From NCBI GenBank assembly GCA_900544465.1, contig UQVT01000112.1, positions 1 to 6,621 of the forward strand: a DNA stretch of 6,621 nt, in the 5' to 3' direction. This document shows, one piece after another, positions 5,815 to 6,621 of this stretch (the first letter of the stretch is position 1; the number at the start of each line of letters is the position of its first letter). The notes under the pieces were generated by a model. It was not told the origin of the DNA. It saw nothing but the letters and a program-made list of their open reading frames with translations, and searched no databases. Origin of the DNA: an uncultured Collinsella sp. GTDB taxonomy: Bacteria > Actinomycetota > Coriobacteriia > Coriobacteriales > Coriobacteriaceae. A program made the translations under genes and the position numbers.

Positions 5815-6621
5815 CTAGCACTGCTCGAGTGCCTGCTCAAGGTCGGCAATCAGATCGGCCGTGTCCTCGAGGCCGCACGACAGACGCACCATGTCGGCGG
5901 AGATACCGCAGGCGATGAGCTCCTCGTCGTTCATCTGGCGATGCGTAGCGTTAGCAGGATGCAGGCAGCAAGTGCGGGCGTCGGCCACGTGTGTGGCGAT
6001 CTGGGCGAGCTTGAGGCTCTTCATAAAGGTCTCGGCCGCCGCGCGACCACCGTTAAAGCCAAAGCTCACAACGCCGCAGGTACCGTTGGGCATGTACTTC
6101 TGAGCGATGTCATAGTACTTATCGCCCTCCAGGCCCGGATAGCTCACGAAGCGCACCTTGGGATGGCTCTGCAGGAACTTGGCAACGGCCAGGCCGTTCT
6201 CGCAATGACGCGGCATGCGCACATGCAGGCTCTCGAGAGAGCTGTTCAGGAAGAATGCCGCCTGCGGGTTCTGCATGGGGCCGAGGTCGCGCATGAGCTG
6301 CGCGGTGGCCTTGGTAATAAAGGCACCCTCGCGACCAAACTTCTCGGCATAGGTCACGCCGTGGTAGCTCTCATCGGGCGTGGTAAGACCCGGGAACTTG
6401 TCCGCATGAGCCATCCAGTCAAACTGGCCGTGGTCAACGATCACGCCGCCCAGGTAGGCAGCATGTCCATCCATGTACTTGGTGGTGGAGTGCGTAACGA
6501 TGTCGGCGCCCCACTCAAAGGGACGGCACATCACAGGCGTCGGGAAGGTGTTGTCGACCATCAGCGGCACGCCGTGGTCATGTGCGGCCTTGGCAAAGCG
6601 CTCAATATCGAGCACGGCAAG
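5815..6621 (-). CDS. metY: O-acetylhomoserine sulfhydrylase, C-terminal 268 residues (partial)
   Basis: This is a PLP-dependent Cys/Met metabolism enzyme, most like O-acetylhomoserine aminocarboxypropyltransferase. That enzyme makes homocysteine from O-acetylhomoserine and sulfide in methionine synthesis, in the cytoplasm. The frame is open to the window edge; roughly the first 160 residues are outside, judged from the usual family length of about 430. Within the visible part, VDNTF at 22-26 gives the Asp (23) that contacts the PLP ring nitrogen, and STTKYMDGH at 45-53 contains the PLP-binding lysine (48). KFPGLTTPDESYHG and the C-terminal HPANATHRQM and RLSCGLEDTADLI are characteristic of MetY. 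Cystathionine gamma-synthase or gamma-lyase is less likely because the long insert around FPGLTTPDESYHG fits MetY. The protein ends in EQC and the gene is followed by its own intrinsic terminator. Confidence 0.92.
   Translation of the reverse strand, partial: LAVLDIERFAKAAHDHGVPLMVDNTFPTPVMCRPFEWGADIVTHSTTKYMDGHAAYLGGVIVDHGQFDWMAHADKFPGLTTPDESYHGVTYAEKFGREGAFITKATAQLMRDLGPMQNPQAAFFLNSSLESLHVRMPRHCENGLAVAKFLQSHPKVRFVSYPGLEGDKYYDIAQKYMPNGTCGVVSFGFNGGRAAAETFMKSLKLAQIATHVADARTCCLHPANATHRQMNDEELIACGISADMVRLSCGLEDTADLIADLEQALEQC

Overview
The window looks like ordinary chromosome from a high-GC, gut-type actinobacterium. Collinsella or another member of the Coriobacteriia fits best. This is an inference from the strong G/C third-position bias, the gene families, and long palindromes built around GGGAC/GTCCC that I associate with that group; no taxonomic marker gene is present. 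I see no mobile element, CRISPR array, phage, tRNA or rRNA. I also see no multi-gene accessory system. The seven genes are housekeeping or transport genes in short transcription units.

Left part (1-3083): the 5' part of a molybdopterin molybdotransferase gene (moeA) runs leftward off the window. It is divergent from a rightward pair: a CLC-family anion channel/antiporter, then a diacylglycerol-kinase-family lipid kinase. The 210-bp divergent spacer (402-611) holds two perfect TATAAT hexamers, a 9-bp inverted repeat, and the ribosome binding sites of both flanking genes.

Middle (3084-4369): the lipid kinase converges on a small GGQ-domain peptide-release protein (ArfB-like). A 71-bp element with perfect 25-bp inverted arms lies between them. 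Upstream of the ArfB-like gene on the same (minus) strand is xanthine phosphoribosyltransferase (xpt). Between the two is a 31-bp perfect palindrome followed by six Ts, a textbook intrinsic terminator. The two palindromes share a core sequence and probably belong to one repeat family.

Right part (4370-6621): an MFS drug-type exporter, then the C-terminal 268 residues of an O-acetylhomoserine sulfhydrylase (MetY type), both on the minus strand. A 14-bp stem plus a T run terminates the latter.

The genes do not form an obvious pathway. The most interesting non-coding pattern is that both intrinsic terminators sit directly against the ribosome binding site of the next gene (ArfB-like, MFS), leaving almost no room for a separate promoter. 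This suggests that readthrough or attenuation controls these two genes. The start codons of five genes were reset to internal ATGs with good Shine-Dalgarno sequences.
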